IMG/VR virus record: IMGVR_UViG_3300005528_000262
Location: 1-20,243 of that record
Reading direction: 5' to 3' (one strand)
Source of the DNA: a virus
DNA length: 20,243 nucleotides
Below, in pieces: positions 13,596 to 20,243 of the stretch. The number at the start of each line of letters is the position of its first letter. Position 1 is the stretch's first letter. A program made the translations under genes and the position numbers. The notes under the pieces were generated by a model. It was given only the letters and a program-made list of their open reading frames with translations. It was not told the origin of the DNA and searched no databases.

Positions 13596-14508
13596 AGTAA
13601 TTGAATCGTTCAAACAATGAAGCTGCATCCCTGGCTTTGCCAGACTTACGCAGCCGGTTTCGTTCCTGCTTCGCTGCATCAGACTCAGGGTTTGAAACCT
13701 TGCCAGTCCCGGGCTTTAGCGTCTTAGGAGCCTCGGCAACCCTCTTGGCTACCTCCGGCTTGTTAGACATCAGCTTGCGGTACTGAGCGGCTTCCCACAA
13801 AACCTGTACAGCGCGTGAGTCATAAACCTGATTGAGTTCGCCTTCCGTAAAACCGACGTTCTGTGCATACGAGCGAATATCCCGTCGGACTTCTTCACCC
13901 TTCTGCGGATCGGCATACTCTGGAATGGCTTGCTGTAGTCGGGCCTGCTGCTCGGCAAGATACTGCTGGAGTTGCGTCTGACGCTCCGCTTGTTGCTTCT
14001 CAGCAATGCGTTGCTTTTCAGCCTGAACTGCGGCTAGTTGCTTGTCTCGCTGGACAGACTCTGCGACTTTCATCGCGTAGCCAATCGGATCGGACTCTTT
14101 CAGTGACTCTAAATCTTCCGACTTGTTCTGCTCCGATAGAACCTTTTCAATCAGTTCCAATCGTTGAGCATACTGGTCTCGGAGTTGTTTGGCTTGCTCG
14201 ACAGCGGCTTTCTCAGCTTCAATAGCCTTCCGCTGTTCTGCTAAAGCCTGGGTTTTCTGAGTGTAGTCAGTGCCAAGTTGATAACTCTTAATCAGGTCGT
14301 CCAACGAAACTTCGCGTTCCTCACCTGCGGCTTTCACCCGGTAGCGCGGTGTTTCCTCGACTTCCTGCTGCTCAACTACAGCCTCCGTTTCCTGCTGCTG
14401 TGCCTCGGGAGTGGGCTGTTCGCCTTCCTCCGGCCCCATCAAGCCTAGAAACGCATTGGCTGCACTGTTTACATCCAGCGGGCCACTTCCTTGCGGATTG
14501 GTGTCCAT
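13594..14508 (-). CDS. capsid scaffolding protein (304 aa)
   Basis: The ATG at 14508 (MDTNPQGSGPLDV) is preceded by AAGGGG four bases upstream and follows the previous stop. An in-frame TTG at 14532 would overlap that gene and lacks support. The protein is acidic and Gln/Glu rich at the start (residues 25-55). It then has a short folded piece (PRYRVKAAGEEREVSLDDLI) and SYQLGTDYTQKTQALAEQRK, then a long Glu/Gln/Ala/Lys coiled coil (about 90-200). The C-terminus is basic (NRLRKSGKARDAASLFERF) and is likely the capsid-binding segment. This architecture and its place between portal and capsid genes match scaffolds of SU10/P22-like phages. No protease domain is visible. Confidence 0.84.
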   Translation of the reverse strand: MDTNPQGSGPLDVNSAANAFLGLMGPEEGEQPTPEAQQQETEAVVEQQEVEETPRYRVKAAGEEREVSLDDLIKSYQLGTDYTQKTQALAEQRKAIEAEKAAVEQAKQLRDQYAQRLELIEKVLSEQNKSEDLESLKESDPIGYAMKVAESVQRDKQLAAVQAEKQRIAEKQQAERQTQLQQYLAEQQARLQQAIPEYADPQKGEEVRRDIRSYAQNVGFTEGELNQVYDSRAVQVLWEAAQYRKLMSNKPEVAKRVAEAPKTLKPGTGKVSNPESDAAKQERNRLRKSGKARDAASLFERFNY

Positions 14509-14512
14509 ATCA

Positions 14513-14518
14513 CCCCTT
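14513..14518 (-). promoter_or_regulatory. Shine-Dalgarno site deciding the scaffold start (AAGGGG)
   Basis: The minus strand reads TTAAGGGGTGATATG, combining the upstream TAA stop with a purine-rich site four bases before the ATG. It favours the start at 14508 over the TTG at 14532. Confidence 0.65.
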
Positions 14519-14744
14519 AAAGGATCTTCCAACGTCTACGCTTAATCTCGGCAGTATCAACAATCGACTGAAAGTGATTAACAACCGTGGTTAAGCATTT
14601 AATCATTTTATACGCATTTTCTCGTGCGTCAATATCTTGCTCGGACGAGTTCAGAATCAGGTCAATCTGCTCCTGTTTCAACTTTTCCAGTTCACCCCGG
14701 AAATAATCGTCTCGCAGTAGATTCGCCGCCTGCTCTGGACTCAT
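14517..14744 (-). CDS. small helical protein between portal and scaffold (75 aa)
   Basis: It begins MSPEQAANLLRDDYFRGELE, then KLKQEQIDLILNSSEQDIDA, and ends basic (AEIKRRRWKIL). It is all helical by appearance, soluble and charged. The start overlaps the portal stop by four bases (ATGA), typical of coupled expression. Small helical proteins with 'A..LL.DDYF...L..L' are common after portal genes in phages; their function is generally unknown. It could be an assembly co-factor or a minor head protein. A sigma70-like promoter candidate lies inside the gene (14605-14632). Confidence 0.72.
   Translation of the reverse strand: MSPEQAANLLRDDYFRGELEKLKQEQIDLILNSSEQDIDARENAYKMIKCLTTVVNHFQSIVDTAEIKRRRWKIL
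14605..14632 (-). promoter_or_regulatory. candidate sigma70-type promoter ahead of scaffold and capsid genes
   Basis: On the minus strand TTGACG (5 of 6 to the -35 consensus) is followed after 16 bases by TAAAAT (5 of 6 to the -10 consensus). It sits in an AT-rich patch inside the 75-residue gene, about 100 bases before the scaffold start. With the terminator after the capsid gene it would delimit a scaffold-capsid transcription unit. It is a by-eye match and could be chance. Confidence 0.35.
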
Positions 14745-16795
14745 CCCGGAATCTCGACGTTTTGCGTAATCCCAGCACCGACCTTCGCCGCTTTCAGTTG
14801 AGCCTCAACCGCAAACTCCTGCTGCTTCAGTTGTAGCTCTGCTGCGGCTTTCTCCCGAGCCAGTTGAATGTCGGCCTGCGCCTTCATCCGCTGAGTCTCA
14901 ATCGCTGCCAGTGCCTTCTGTTGTTCGATCTGTATCTGGGCTTGCGCCTGAGCCATCATCGCGTCCAGAGCAGGATTAGACTGCTGTTGCGGAGGTGGAT
15001 TGCTCAGTTGCTGGTCAAGCTCGGGTGGAATCTCTTTGAAGAACTCGGTTGAATCCTTCAGCCCCGCCGCCTCGATAAACCGTCCAAGTGTCGCCCGATA
15101 CTGTCCGACAGAGACAAGCGGATTGGCAGGGCCGTATTGCTGGAGAATCTGCTCCTGCTTCGACAGGATCATCTGAAGCATTGCCATCTGCTCATTCTTC
15201 GATCCGGTTCCGAGTCCGACACTGATCGAAACATCGTACAAATTCGACCACTCTCGCGGATCCATCTCAACAAACTTGCCACGCATCCGAATCAGACGGG
15301 GCTTGTCTTGATACTTGCAGAGCAGATGCAGAATGCCCCGGAAAAGGCTCTTAACGCCCGTCTCAGCGAACAGCCGAGCGATTAGCTCCATCTTGCCAGC
15401 ACCCGCTTGCATCGTCGCTGCTACAGCCGCAGCCGTGACGTTTTGCAGGATATTTGGGTCGAGACCTTGCGAAGTCTCAGACACCCCAGACCGCTTGGCT
15501 TGTACCGAGTCGAAATAGCCCAGCATCGGGTAAGCGGAACCAGTGATGTCTGGCACCTGAATCGGAGCAACTGCACCCGTCGATTTCGTCCTGACAACAC
15601 CACCAGGAGTGACGTTCAGCAGGTCGTCTAGGTTCACCTGACCGTCAACAACCTGCATCCGAGCGTTGTTGATGAGGTAGAGGTTATCCAGCATTTGCCG
15701 AGTAACGGTGGACTTGATTAGCTGAATGTCCATCGTCCGGTCTGCCAGCGACTGACCGAAGAACTTGTGCGGAATCGGGATCGGGCAGATCACGTGGAAT
15801 GGCACATAATCGGTAGGAATGTTGGCTTCCCGCCCGTCAGCGTAGGTCAGAATCGTGCTGTTGGAGTAGAAAATCTGACGGAGTTCTGCAATCCCATCCT
15901 CGTCGTAATCCACGTAAAGATAGGACTCGTAGACCTCGACCTCTTGCATTGACTCGTCGAGACTGTCCTGCTCATACGGTTCTTCACCAGGAGAGTATCG
16001 AGCGATCCGCTCCTCGGTAAAGTCGAGACTGTTGTAGACGGGAAGGCTGTATACCTCGTCCTTGTCGAACCCCATCTGAACAAGTTCCGACCGCGGCATC
16101 AGCCTGCGGTGCGCCATGAAGGGTGATTTCGTCTCACCAAACCGCGCCTTCTTGCTGACAATCAGTTCTTCGGGAGGAATGCAGTCAATCTGAATCCGGC
16201 CTGACTTGGTTTTCTTGCGGACGACAACATTGTGCGAACGGGTGACTTGATCGACAACTGTACCGTCCGGCATCTGCATCTGCGATACGGATTCTTCCGT
16301 CTCCTGGCCGACGATCTCCATCGTACCGTCTGACAGTAGTAGGACAAGCTCCGTGTCTGACAGACCGCGGTAGGTTTCCTCGTCTACTTCAATCTTTTCT
16401 TCCCAAACCGCTTTTACCGTCCCGGTCTTGGCAAGTAGTGCATCCTTGAACCAGTCATGCAGGATGGCAAAACCGTTGTTGTCTTTGGTAAACACCCAAT
16501 TACCGTAGTCCGTCGCCTGATCTGCGCCTTCCTCATCGCCTGGGCCAACAGGCTCGTATCTGGCAATCTCATCGTTTGCAGTAAATACGCGAATGAGTTG
16601 CGGCAGTGCACCATCGATGACCTCTGCCACCTCGCCAGTGACGATCTGGCTGCGACCTTCTTGCTCGTTGCCGTAAGGGTTTCGCAGGTAGTAGTTAAGT
16701 GCTTCAGCACGTTCTTCCGTGGTTTCGCTGTCCAGCATCCCGATAGCATCGTCGATCTCTGCTTGCAGAATGCCGGTAAGAGTCCCGTTATCCAT
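14741..16795 (-). CDS. portal protein, SU10/P22-like (684 aa)
   Basis: The ATG at 16795 has a GAGGTGG SD. The N-terminus includes EERAEALNYYLRNPYGNEQ, then SQIVTGEVAEVIDGALPQLI, a standard opening for large podovirus portals. Internal features include DCIPPEELIVSKKARF, IPIPHKFFGQSLADRTMDIQ and SGVSETSQGLDPNILQNVTA, all usual for this portal family. The C-terminal ~90 residues are a Gln/Ala/Lys-rich helix (AQAQAQIQIEQQKALAAIET) resembling the P22-type barrel. The portal forms the dodecameric DNA gate of the head. Its length, about 680 residues, is normal for the family. It follows terminase and precedes scaffold, the canonical order. Confidence 0.92.
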   Translation of the reverse strand: MDNGTLTGILQAEIDDAIGMLDSETTEERAEALNYYLRNPYGNEQEGRSQIVTGEVAEVIDGALPQLIRVFTANDEIARYEPVGPGDEEGADQATDYGNWVFTKDNNGFAILHDWFKDALLAKTGTVKAVWEEKIEVDEETYRGLSDTELVLLLSDGTMEIVGQETEESVSQMQMPDGTVVDQVTRSHNVVVRKKTKSGRIQIDCIPPEELIVSKKARFGETKSPFMAHRRLMPRSELVQMGFDKDEVYSLPVYNSLDFTEERIARYSPGEEPYEQDSLDESMQEVEVYESYLYVDYDEDGIAELRQIFYSNSTILTYADGREANIPTDYVPFHVICPIPIPHKFFGQSLADRTMDIQLIKSTVTRQMLDNLYLINNARMQVVDGQVNLDDLLNVTPGGVVRTKSTGAVAPIQVPDITGSAYPMLGYFDSVQAKRSGVSETSQGLDPNILQNVTAAAVAATMQAGAGKMELIARLFAETGVKSLFRGILHLLCKYQDKPRLIRMRGKFVEMDPREWSNLYDVSISVGLGTGSKNEQMAMLQMILSKQEQILQQYGPANPLVSVGQYRATLGRFIEAAGLKDSTEFFKEIPPELDQQLSNPPPQQQSNPALDAMMAQAQAQIQIEQQKALAAIETQRMKAQADIQLAREKAAAELQLKQQEFAVEAQLKAAKVGAGITQNVEIPG

Positions 16796-16937
16796 TTACC
16801 ACCTCGCGCCTAAAATACTTCCGCTTCTCTGGGTCTTTTATCTCCAGTTCAGCGAGTTTCTTCTCAAGTTCAGCAACTTTGCGTTGAAGTTCTTCAAACT
16901 CGCGCTTCTGAACGATGAAACCTTGTGGCATTAGCAT
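16788..16937 (-). CDS. 49-aa coiled-coil ORF between terminase and portal
   Basis: The frame runs from an ATG overlapping the TerL stop (TGATG) to a TAA eight bases inside the portal gene. The sequence includes IVQKREFEELQRKVAELEKK, then LAELEIKDPEKRKYFRR. Hydrophobic residues at heptad spacing (L, V, L, L, L) predict a coiled coil of about 25 residues, followed by a basic end. GGTGG before the first ATG can serve as SD; a second ATG at 16931 is an alternative. It fills the only gap of more than 100 bases between convincing genes. Coding is supported by the coupled start and amphipathic pattern, but the ORF is short; no function is recognised. Confidence 0.6.
   Translation of the reverse strand: MLMPQGFIVQKREFEELQRKVAELEKKLAELEIKDPEKRKYFRREVVNG
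16799..16805 (-). promoter_or_regulatory. Shine-Dalgarno site of the portal gene (GAGGTGG)
   Basis: The minus strand reads GAGGTGGTAAATG just before the portal ATG at 16795. The site lies inside the last codons of the small coiled-coil ORF. Confidence 0.65.
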
Positions 16938-18199
16938 CAGACCACCCACCTTGTATTGACGTTGATCGGCTTCGACCAGGATGATGTTTCATTCAGACCG
17001 ACTGCGAGATAACGGAATGCGTCCGATCCGTGGCTAGACCAATCGTGTAAGGGTCTATCATAAAAGACTTTCTGCTTTTCGTCGAAAGTCCGTCTGTAGT
17101 TCCGCAGGCAGTTCAACCCTTCGCTCGTTTGCGGGATGTTGAACCAGCAGCGGGGCAAAAGTCTGCGGACAGCTTGGATACCGTCATCCACCGATAAACG
17201 TGGCGCAATCGTGCAACTGAGGTCAGCCTGCTGTAAGACCTCCAATCGAGACTTTCCAGACCCTAATTCCCTAACCTGTACGTCATGCGGGACGATGTGC
17301 TCGGCCTTGTGCCAACCCTTGTTCCGCAGTTCTCGGACGTACCAATCCAGCCCGACCCCGTGGTTCTCAATGTAGTCTAGGAGTCTGACTTCTTGTCCGT
17401 GGACTTGTGCGATCCAGATCGAAGTCGAGTCGCCAATGCCGAGATCCCATGCAGCAAACGTCTTGCAGAGGTCATCACGAACGATAGAGCAGAAGCGACC
17501 TTCTCCCTCCATCTGATTAAGAATTTGCCCATAGTAAGCCCCCTCGACAGCAGCGTGGAATGAACACTCAAACTCTTGGTCGTACTTGTCGCGCCCCATC
17601 TCTCGCAGCGCATCGTCTAATTCTGACTGAGCAATGATCCCGGTCTGACTGGCGCGGAACTCTAGCAACTTCCACCCAGGTTCACCCTGTGCCCTGTTCC
17701 GCAGATCGTAGAAATGGTTTTGGCCTTTAGGTGTGCCGATAAACATTGCCCAGCCTTGACGGTCGGCTAGGGCAGGTCGGATCACTTCGTTCCAGATTTT
17801 GGGGTTTTGATCCCCCACCTCGTCCAGTACCACTCCGTCAAAGTAAGATCCGCGTAGTGAGTCGGGATTGTCGGAGCCGTACAAACCGATCCTGCGATCC
17901 CAGAAGTCAACACGCAGCTCTGAAATGTTTGGTGTGGCTCCCAGCGGACGGGTGTAGTGGAGCAGGTAGTCCCAGGCAATGCGTTTGCTCTGTGCATAGG
18001 TTGGCGCAATGTAAGCGAATCGTGGACGTTCTTTCTGGCACATCACCGCAGACTTTACCAACTGGTTGATGGCACTGACAGTCTTGCCTAAACGACGATG
18101 AGCCACTACCACCGTGAAGCGGTGATCGTCCATCGCCTGATGGATCTCAAGCTGTGGATCCCGCGGAGCGTAAGGGATTACGATTTCTCGGACGCCCAT
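16937..18199 (-). CDS. terL: terminase large subunit, ATPase and nuclease (420 aa)
   Basis: The ATPase part has a phage-type Walker A, AHRRLGKT (residues 33-40), Walker B VVLDE (123-127) with the catalytic Glu, and the coupling motif GTPKG (155-159). The C-terminal RNase H-like nuclease has its expected acids: AAWDLGIGDS (D252), VPHDVQVRELG (D306) and HGSDAFRYL (D393). It cuts concatemeric DNA and pumps it into the prohead through the portal. The length is normal. The start at 18199 overlaps the small terminase by 22 bases and has no strong SD, so translation is probably coupled. The stop overlaps the next small ORF. Confidence 0.95.
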   Translation of the reverse strand: MGVREIVIPYAPRDPQLEIHQAMDDHRFTVVVAHRRLGKTVSAINQLVKSAVMCQKERPRFAYIAPTYAQSKRIAWDYLLHYTRPLGATPNISELRVDFWDRRIGLYGSDNPDSLRGSYFDGVVLDEVGDQNPKIWNEVIRPALADRQGWAMFIGTPKGQNHFYDLRNRAQGEPGWKLLEFRASQTGIIAQSELDDALREMGRDKYDQEFECSFHAAVEGAYYGQILNQMEGEGRFCSIVRDDLCKTFAAWDLGIGDSTSIWIAQVHGQEVRLLDYIENHGVGLDWYVRELRNKGWHKAEHIVPHDVQVRELGSGKSRLEVLQQADLSCTIAPRLSVDDGIQAVRRLLPRCWFNIPQTSEGLNCLRNYRRTFDEKQKVFYDRPLHDWSSHGSDAFRYLAVGLNETSSWSKPINVNTRWVV

Positions 18200-18516
18200 G
18201 TCACTGCCATTTTAAGCGGTTCGCCTTCAGAGTTTGCGTGTTCAACCACATTATGCTCGCGCCACCCTGCTCTAGTCTTTAACCAAAAGATCATCGCCGC
18301 GGTATTCCCTGCCTTTGCCTGCTGGAATAACGTCTGAGCGACAGCAGCGTTGGCCTCCATCCTGCCTTCCGTAAGCTCCTGCTTGTAATGCTTTGTCAGC
18401 GTGTCGTGGTCGATCTGTAGCTTGTCGGCAATATCAACGTAGCGCACCCCGACAGCGGAGAGCGTCTTGACTAGCCGACGATCCTCGTCTGACGGGCTAT
18501 GCCGCTTGCCTTGCAT
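18178..18516 (-). CDS. terS: terminase small subunit-like DNA-binding protein (112 aa)
   Basis: It begins MQGKRHSPSDEDRRLVKTLS. Residues 15-48 look like a helix-turn-helix (VRYVDIADKLQIDHDTLTKH), as in small terminases that recognise packaging sites. The second half is helical (EANAAVAQTLFQQAKAGNTA) and ends with a segment containing WLKTRAGWREHN, which recurs in the small terminase / DUF-type phage proteins. It lies directly before the large subunit, overlapping by 22 bases. The product probably oligomerises and loads TerL onto viral DNA. The identification combines position and HTH pattern. Confidence 0.84.
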   Translation of the reverse strand: MQGKRHSPSDEDRRLVKTLSAVGVRYVDIADKLQIDHDTLTKHYKQELTEGRMEANAAVAQTLFQQAKAGNTAAMIFWLKTRAGWREHNVVEHANSEGEPLKMAVTWASEKS

Positions 18517-19747
18517 TTTTTATGTCCGAAAGTTCATTAAATGACTCACCAGTTTCCTCAAGCGTAGCGGTCTTGCCGGTGAAGTCTTGCCAGCGCTTGA
18601 CGATCACATCCACATACTTGGGATCGAGTTCCATCAGTCGTGCTTTGCGTCCAGTCTTTTCACATGCGATCAGTGTTGATCCAGAGCCACCAAATAAATC
18701 CAAGATGATCTGGTCTTTTTTGCTGCTGTTGTTTATTGCACGTTCTGGCAACTCAATTGGCTTCTGTGTTGGGTGGAAATCGTTGCGCTGCTCTTTTTTC
18801 AATTCCCAGACTGTCTTTTCATCTGTCGGGCCAAACCACTGAGGTGATGAACCATCTTTGTAAGCATAAATGCATGGTTCGCAGTTTGGTATGTACTGAG
18901 ACATGAAAGCACCAAGACCAGATCGAACTTTGTACCACTGAATGATCGCTCTCAGTTTTAGTGGCAAATCAGATAATGCTGCAAATGTTTCGACGCTCTT
19001 TCCAGACGCATACCAGACATAAAACGCAGCATGCTCATGCGTGACAATGTGCGCTACTGACAATGCACCATAAAACAGGCCTGTCAGGTTTTCACCTTCT
19101 AATGCATCATTTTTGATCTGAGTGCGTTTTTTTGTATTGTGGCCACCTTCATATGCCACACCATAAGGTGGATCAGTGAACACCATGTCGGCCTTCTGGC
19201 TCGCCATCAGCGCATCCACCGCATCGATGCTCGTACTATCCCCGCACATCAACCGATGCTTGCCCAGCAGCCACACATCCCCCAGCTTCGTAACCGGATC
19301 AACCGGAACCTCTGGAACTTCATCCTCGTCCGTCAGCCCTTCCGTCAACTCTACCGGCATCAGCGCGGCAATCTCATCGGCTGAGAATCCGGTCAGGTCA
19401 GTGTCAAACCCTAAGTCTTTCAGGTCGGCAAGCTCAATCGCCAGCAGACTATTGTCCCAGTCAGCGTTCAGCGCCAACTTGTTATCGGCCAGAATGTAAG
19501 CCTTGCGCTGCATCTCCGTCAGATGAGACAACCTTACCGCGGGAACCGTGTTTTTACCTAGCTTACGAGCAGCCATCACCCTGCCGTGGCCAGCAATGAT
19601 GCTGTTGTCGTCGGCTATCAGAACAGGATTGTTGAACCCAAACTCTTTGATTGACGCTGCAATCTGTGCAACCTGCGCGTCCGAGTGGGTTCTGGCGTTG
19701 TTGACGTAAGGTATCAGCGTCTCAATGCTGATTTGCTCTACTTGCAT
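18497..19747 (-). CDS. ParB-like domain fused to beta-class DNA methyltransferase (416 aa)
   Basis: The start at 19747 (MQVEQISIETLIPYVNNART) has AGGAG five bases upstream; an in-frame ATG at 19768 has none. Residues 1-90 form a ParB/Srx-type domain with GHGR (53-56) and ADNKLAL. A Glu/Pro/Val linker leads to a methyltransferase that carries DPPY (192-195), FHPTQKP (324-330) and a late AdoMet motif LFGGSGST (351-358). DPPY before FxGxG places it in the beta class of N6-adenine/N4-cytosine enzymes. No restriction enzyme is adjacent, so it is probably an orphan methylase protecting phage DNA or marking packaging sites. GC drops sharply inside the methyltransferase part (about 18650-19140). It overlaps TerS by 20 bases. 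Confidence 0.9.
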   Translation of the reverse strand: MQVEQISIETLIPYVNNARTHSDAQVAQIAASIKEFGFNNPVLIADDNSIIAGHGRVMAARKLGKNTVPAVRLSHLTEMQRKAYILADNKLALNADWDNSLLAIELADLKDLGFDTDLTGFSADEIAALMPVELTEGLTDEDEVPEVPVDPVTKLGDVWLLGKHRLMCGDSTSIDAVDALMASQKADMVFTDPPYGVAYEGGHNTKKRTQIKNDALEGENLTGLFYGALSVAHIVTHEHAAFYVWYASGKSVETFAALSDLPLKLRAIIQWYKVRSGLGAFMSQYIPNCEPCIYAYKDGSSPQWFGPTDEKTVWELKKEQRNDFHPTQKPIELPERAINNSSKKDQIILDLFGGSGSTLIACEKTGRKARLMELDPKYVDVIVKRWQDFTGKTATLEETGESFNELSDIKNARQAA

Positions 19748-19752
19748 TCCGA

Positions 19753-19757
19753 CTCCT
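19753..19757 (-). promoter_or_regulatory. Shine-Dalgarno site deciding the methyltransferase start (AGGAG)
   Basis: The minus strand reads AGGAGTCGGAATG, giving five-base spacing to the ATG at 19747. The upstream in-frame ATG at 19768 has no purine-rich site before it. Confidence 0.7.
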
Positions 19758-19777
19758 GTCTGGGTCATCGGTTGACT

Positions 19778-20243
19778 TTACGTTGATCGCTGACGGATTA
19801 ACTGGTCAACATCAGCGTTGCCTTTTTGCTCGGCAGTTGGAGCGAATAACGCTCGGCTTCTGCTGTCTGTAGTGTCTGGCTCGCACAGGTAATAGACTGC
19901 GAAACTGTTGCGGGTGACATCTGCTGGACAGGTTAGCGGGGCTGGTAATCCATGCCAACTGCCACGAGTGTCGAAAATTATAGCCCGATTGAACTTTGGT
20001 TCAACTGCTTTTACCAGTGTGTCGGGGTCTTTGTACAGTCCGAGATGGCCTCCCCACTCTGGCTTCCATCCTGGCGTCAGGTACACAATCAGGTTCAACC
20101 GTCGCTGTAGGTGGAGTTTCGGGTGAAGGTTGTAGTCCAGGTGGACGTTTAGCTTTCCTCCCCTACCGTGTTGGTGTAGCCCTCCACCGTGTAACCCTAT
20201 GTCTGGCATGAGGTCTGCCTTGGTCAGCCGCTCCAGTATCTCT
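19778..20243 (-). CDS. 2-oxoglutarate/Fe(II)-dependent oxygenase, 5' part missing
   Basis: The frame stays open to the right window edge (upstream residues EILERLTKADL join directly to the internal Met at 20209), so the true start is outside. The visible sequence has GLHGGGLHQHGRGGKLNVHL, whose NVHLDY supplies the HxD iron ligands. RGSWHGLPAPLTCP contains the distal His and TRNSFAVYYL the Arg expected to bind 2-oxoglutarate. WKPEWGGHLGLYKD between them is usual for the prolyl-4-hydroxylase-like superfamily. All ligands are present, so it is probably active. Substrates of phage members are largely unknown; protein, DNA base or small-molecule hydroxylation are possible. It is ten bases or more upstream of the methyltransferase cluster. 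Confidence 0.85.
   Translation of the reverse strand, partial: EILERLTKADLMPDIGLHGGGLHQHGRGGKLNVHLDYNLHPKLHLQRRLNLIVYLTPGWKPEWGGHLGLYKDPDTLVKAVEPKFNRAIIFDTRGSWHGLPAPLTCPADVTRNSFAVYYLCEPDTTDSRSRALFAPTAEQKGNADVDQLIRQRST

Noticed and set aside
14509-14532. TTG start of the scaffold at 14532
   Set aside because: It lies in the previous gene and has no ribosome site, while the ATG at 14508 follows AAGGGG.
19748-19768. Start of the ParB-methyltransferase at 19768
   Set aside because: No ribosome site precedes it; the next in-frame ATG has AGGAG at proper spacing and matches the usual ParB-domain opening.
20207-20209. ATG at 20209 as the true start of the oxygenase
   Set aside because: The frame is open and protein-like up to the window edge, and the conserved oxygenase core needs residues before this Met.
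1-20243. Defence, toxin-antitoxin, integrase, or anti-CRISPR cassette
   Set aside because: After reading both strands every sizeable gene fits virion assembly or a single accessory enzyme; no paired toxin-antitoxin, recombinase or defence domain was visible.

Overview
The window is a virion-morphogenesis segment of a tailed double-stranded DNA bacteriophage (or prophage) with a short, podovirus-type tail. Every convincing gene lies on the minus strand, so the transcription order runs from high to low coordinates. Genes are packed tightly: ATGA, TAATG or TGATG junctions, or gaps of a few bases. The set is terminase, portal, scaffold, capsid, adaptor, beta-propeller nozzle, fibres and glycine/alanine-rich ejection proteins, with no tape measure, tail tube or sheath. 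That matches short-tailed phages with an SU10/P22-like head-and-neck plan. The host cannot be fixed from the sequence. Base composition is around 50% GC and strong Shine-Dalgarno sites are common, which suits a Gram-negative host, possibly aquatic, but this is inference.

In transcription order: a 2-oxoglutarate/Fe(II) oxygenase cut by the window edge (20243-19778); a ParB-like domain fused to an N6-adenine/N4-cytosine-type DNA methyltransferase (19747-18497); small terminase (18516-18178); large terminase (18199-16937); an unlisted 49-residue coiled-coil ORF (16937-16788); portal (16795-14741); a 75-residue helical protein (14744-14517); scaffold (14508-13594); and the major capsid protein of the DUF5309/SU10 type (13585-12641). 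Directly after the capsid gene is a very strong intrinsic terminator with an 11-bp stem and a UUCG tetraloop (12625-12595).

Beyond the terminator come a small conserved-looking protein (12591-12283), a GT-A glycosyltransferase (12286-11567), a head-tail adaptor (11637-11020), a tail fibre with ten exact-length 15-residue YadA-head-like repeats (11020-9578), and three small tail proteins, one of the RcGTA spike-base type (9578-8820). Next are a second fibre ending in a self-cleaving S74 chaperone (8811-7345), a small fibre-associated protein (7345-7037), a tail nozzle carrying an E1-FCCH-like inserted domain (7040-5391), a TNF/C1q-like jelly-roll protein (5394-4612) and a GNAT-like protein (4628-4251). 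The segment closes with four probable internal/ejection proteins (4249 to the left edge); the last is truncated by the window start.

The genes act together as a packaging motor (TerS/TerL/portal), capsid assembly (scaffold/MCP), neck and tail (adaptor, nozzle, fibres) and DNA ejection. The methyltransferase, oxygenase and glycosyltransferase are probably DNA- or virion-modifying accessories. I did not find a clearly undescribed system. The best leads are the terminator after the capsid gene paired with a sigma70-like site before the scaffold gene, a sharp GC drop inside the methyltransferase gene, the 71-nt overlap giving the glycosyltransferase a basic tail, and several small unassigned tail or coiled-coil proteins. 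No stretch over 300 bases lacks a gene. I saw no tRNA, rRNA, CRISPR array, insertion sequence or integrase.
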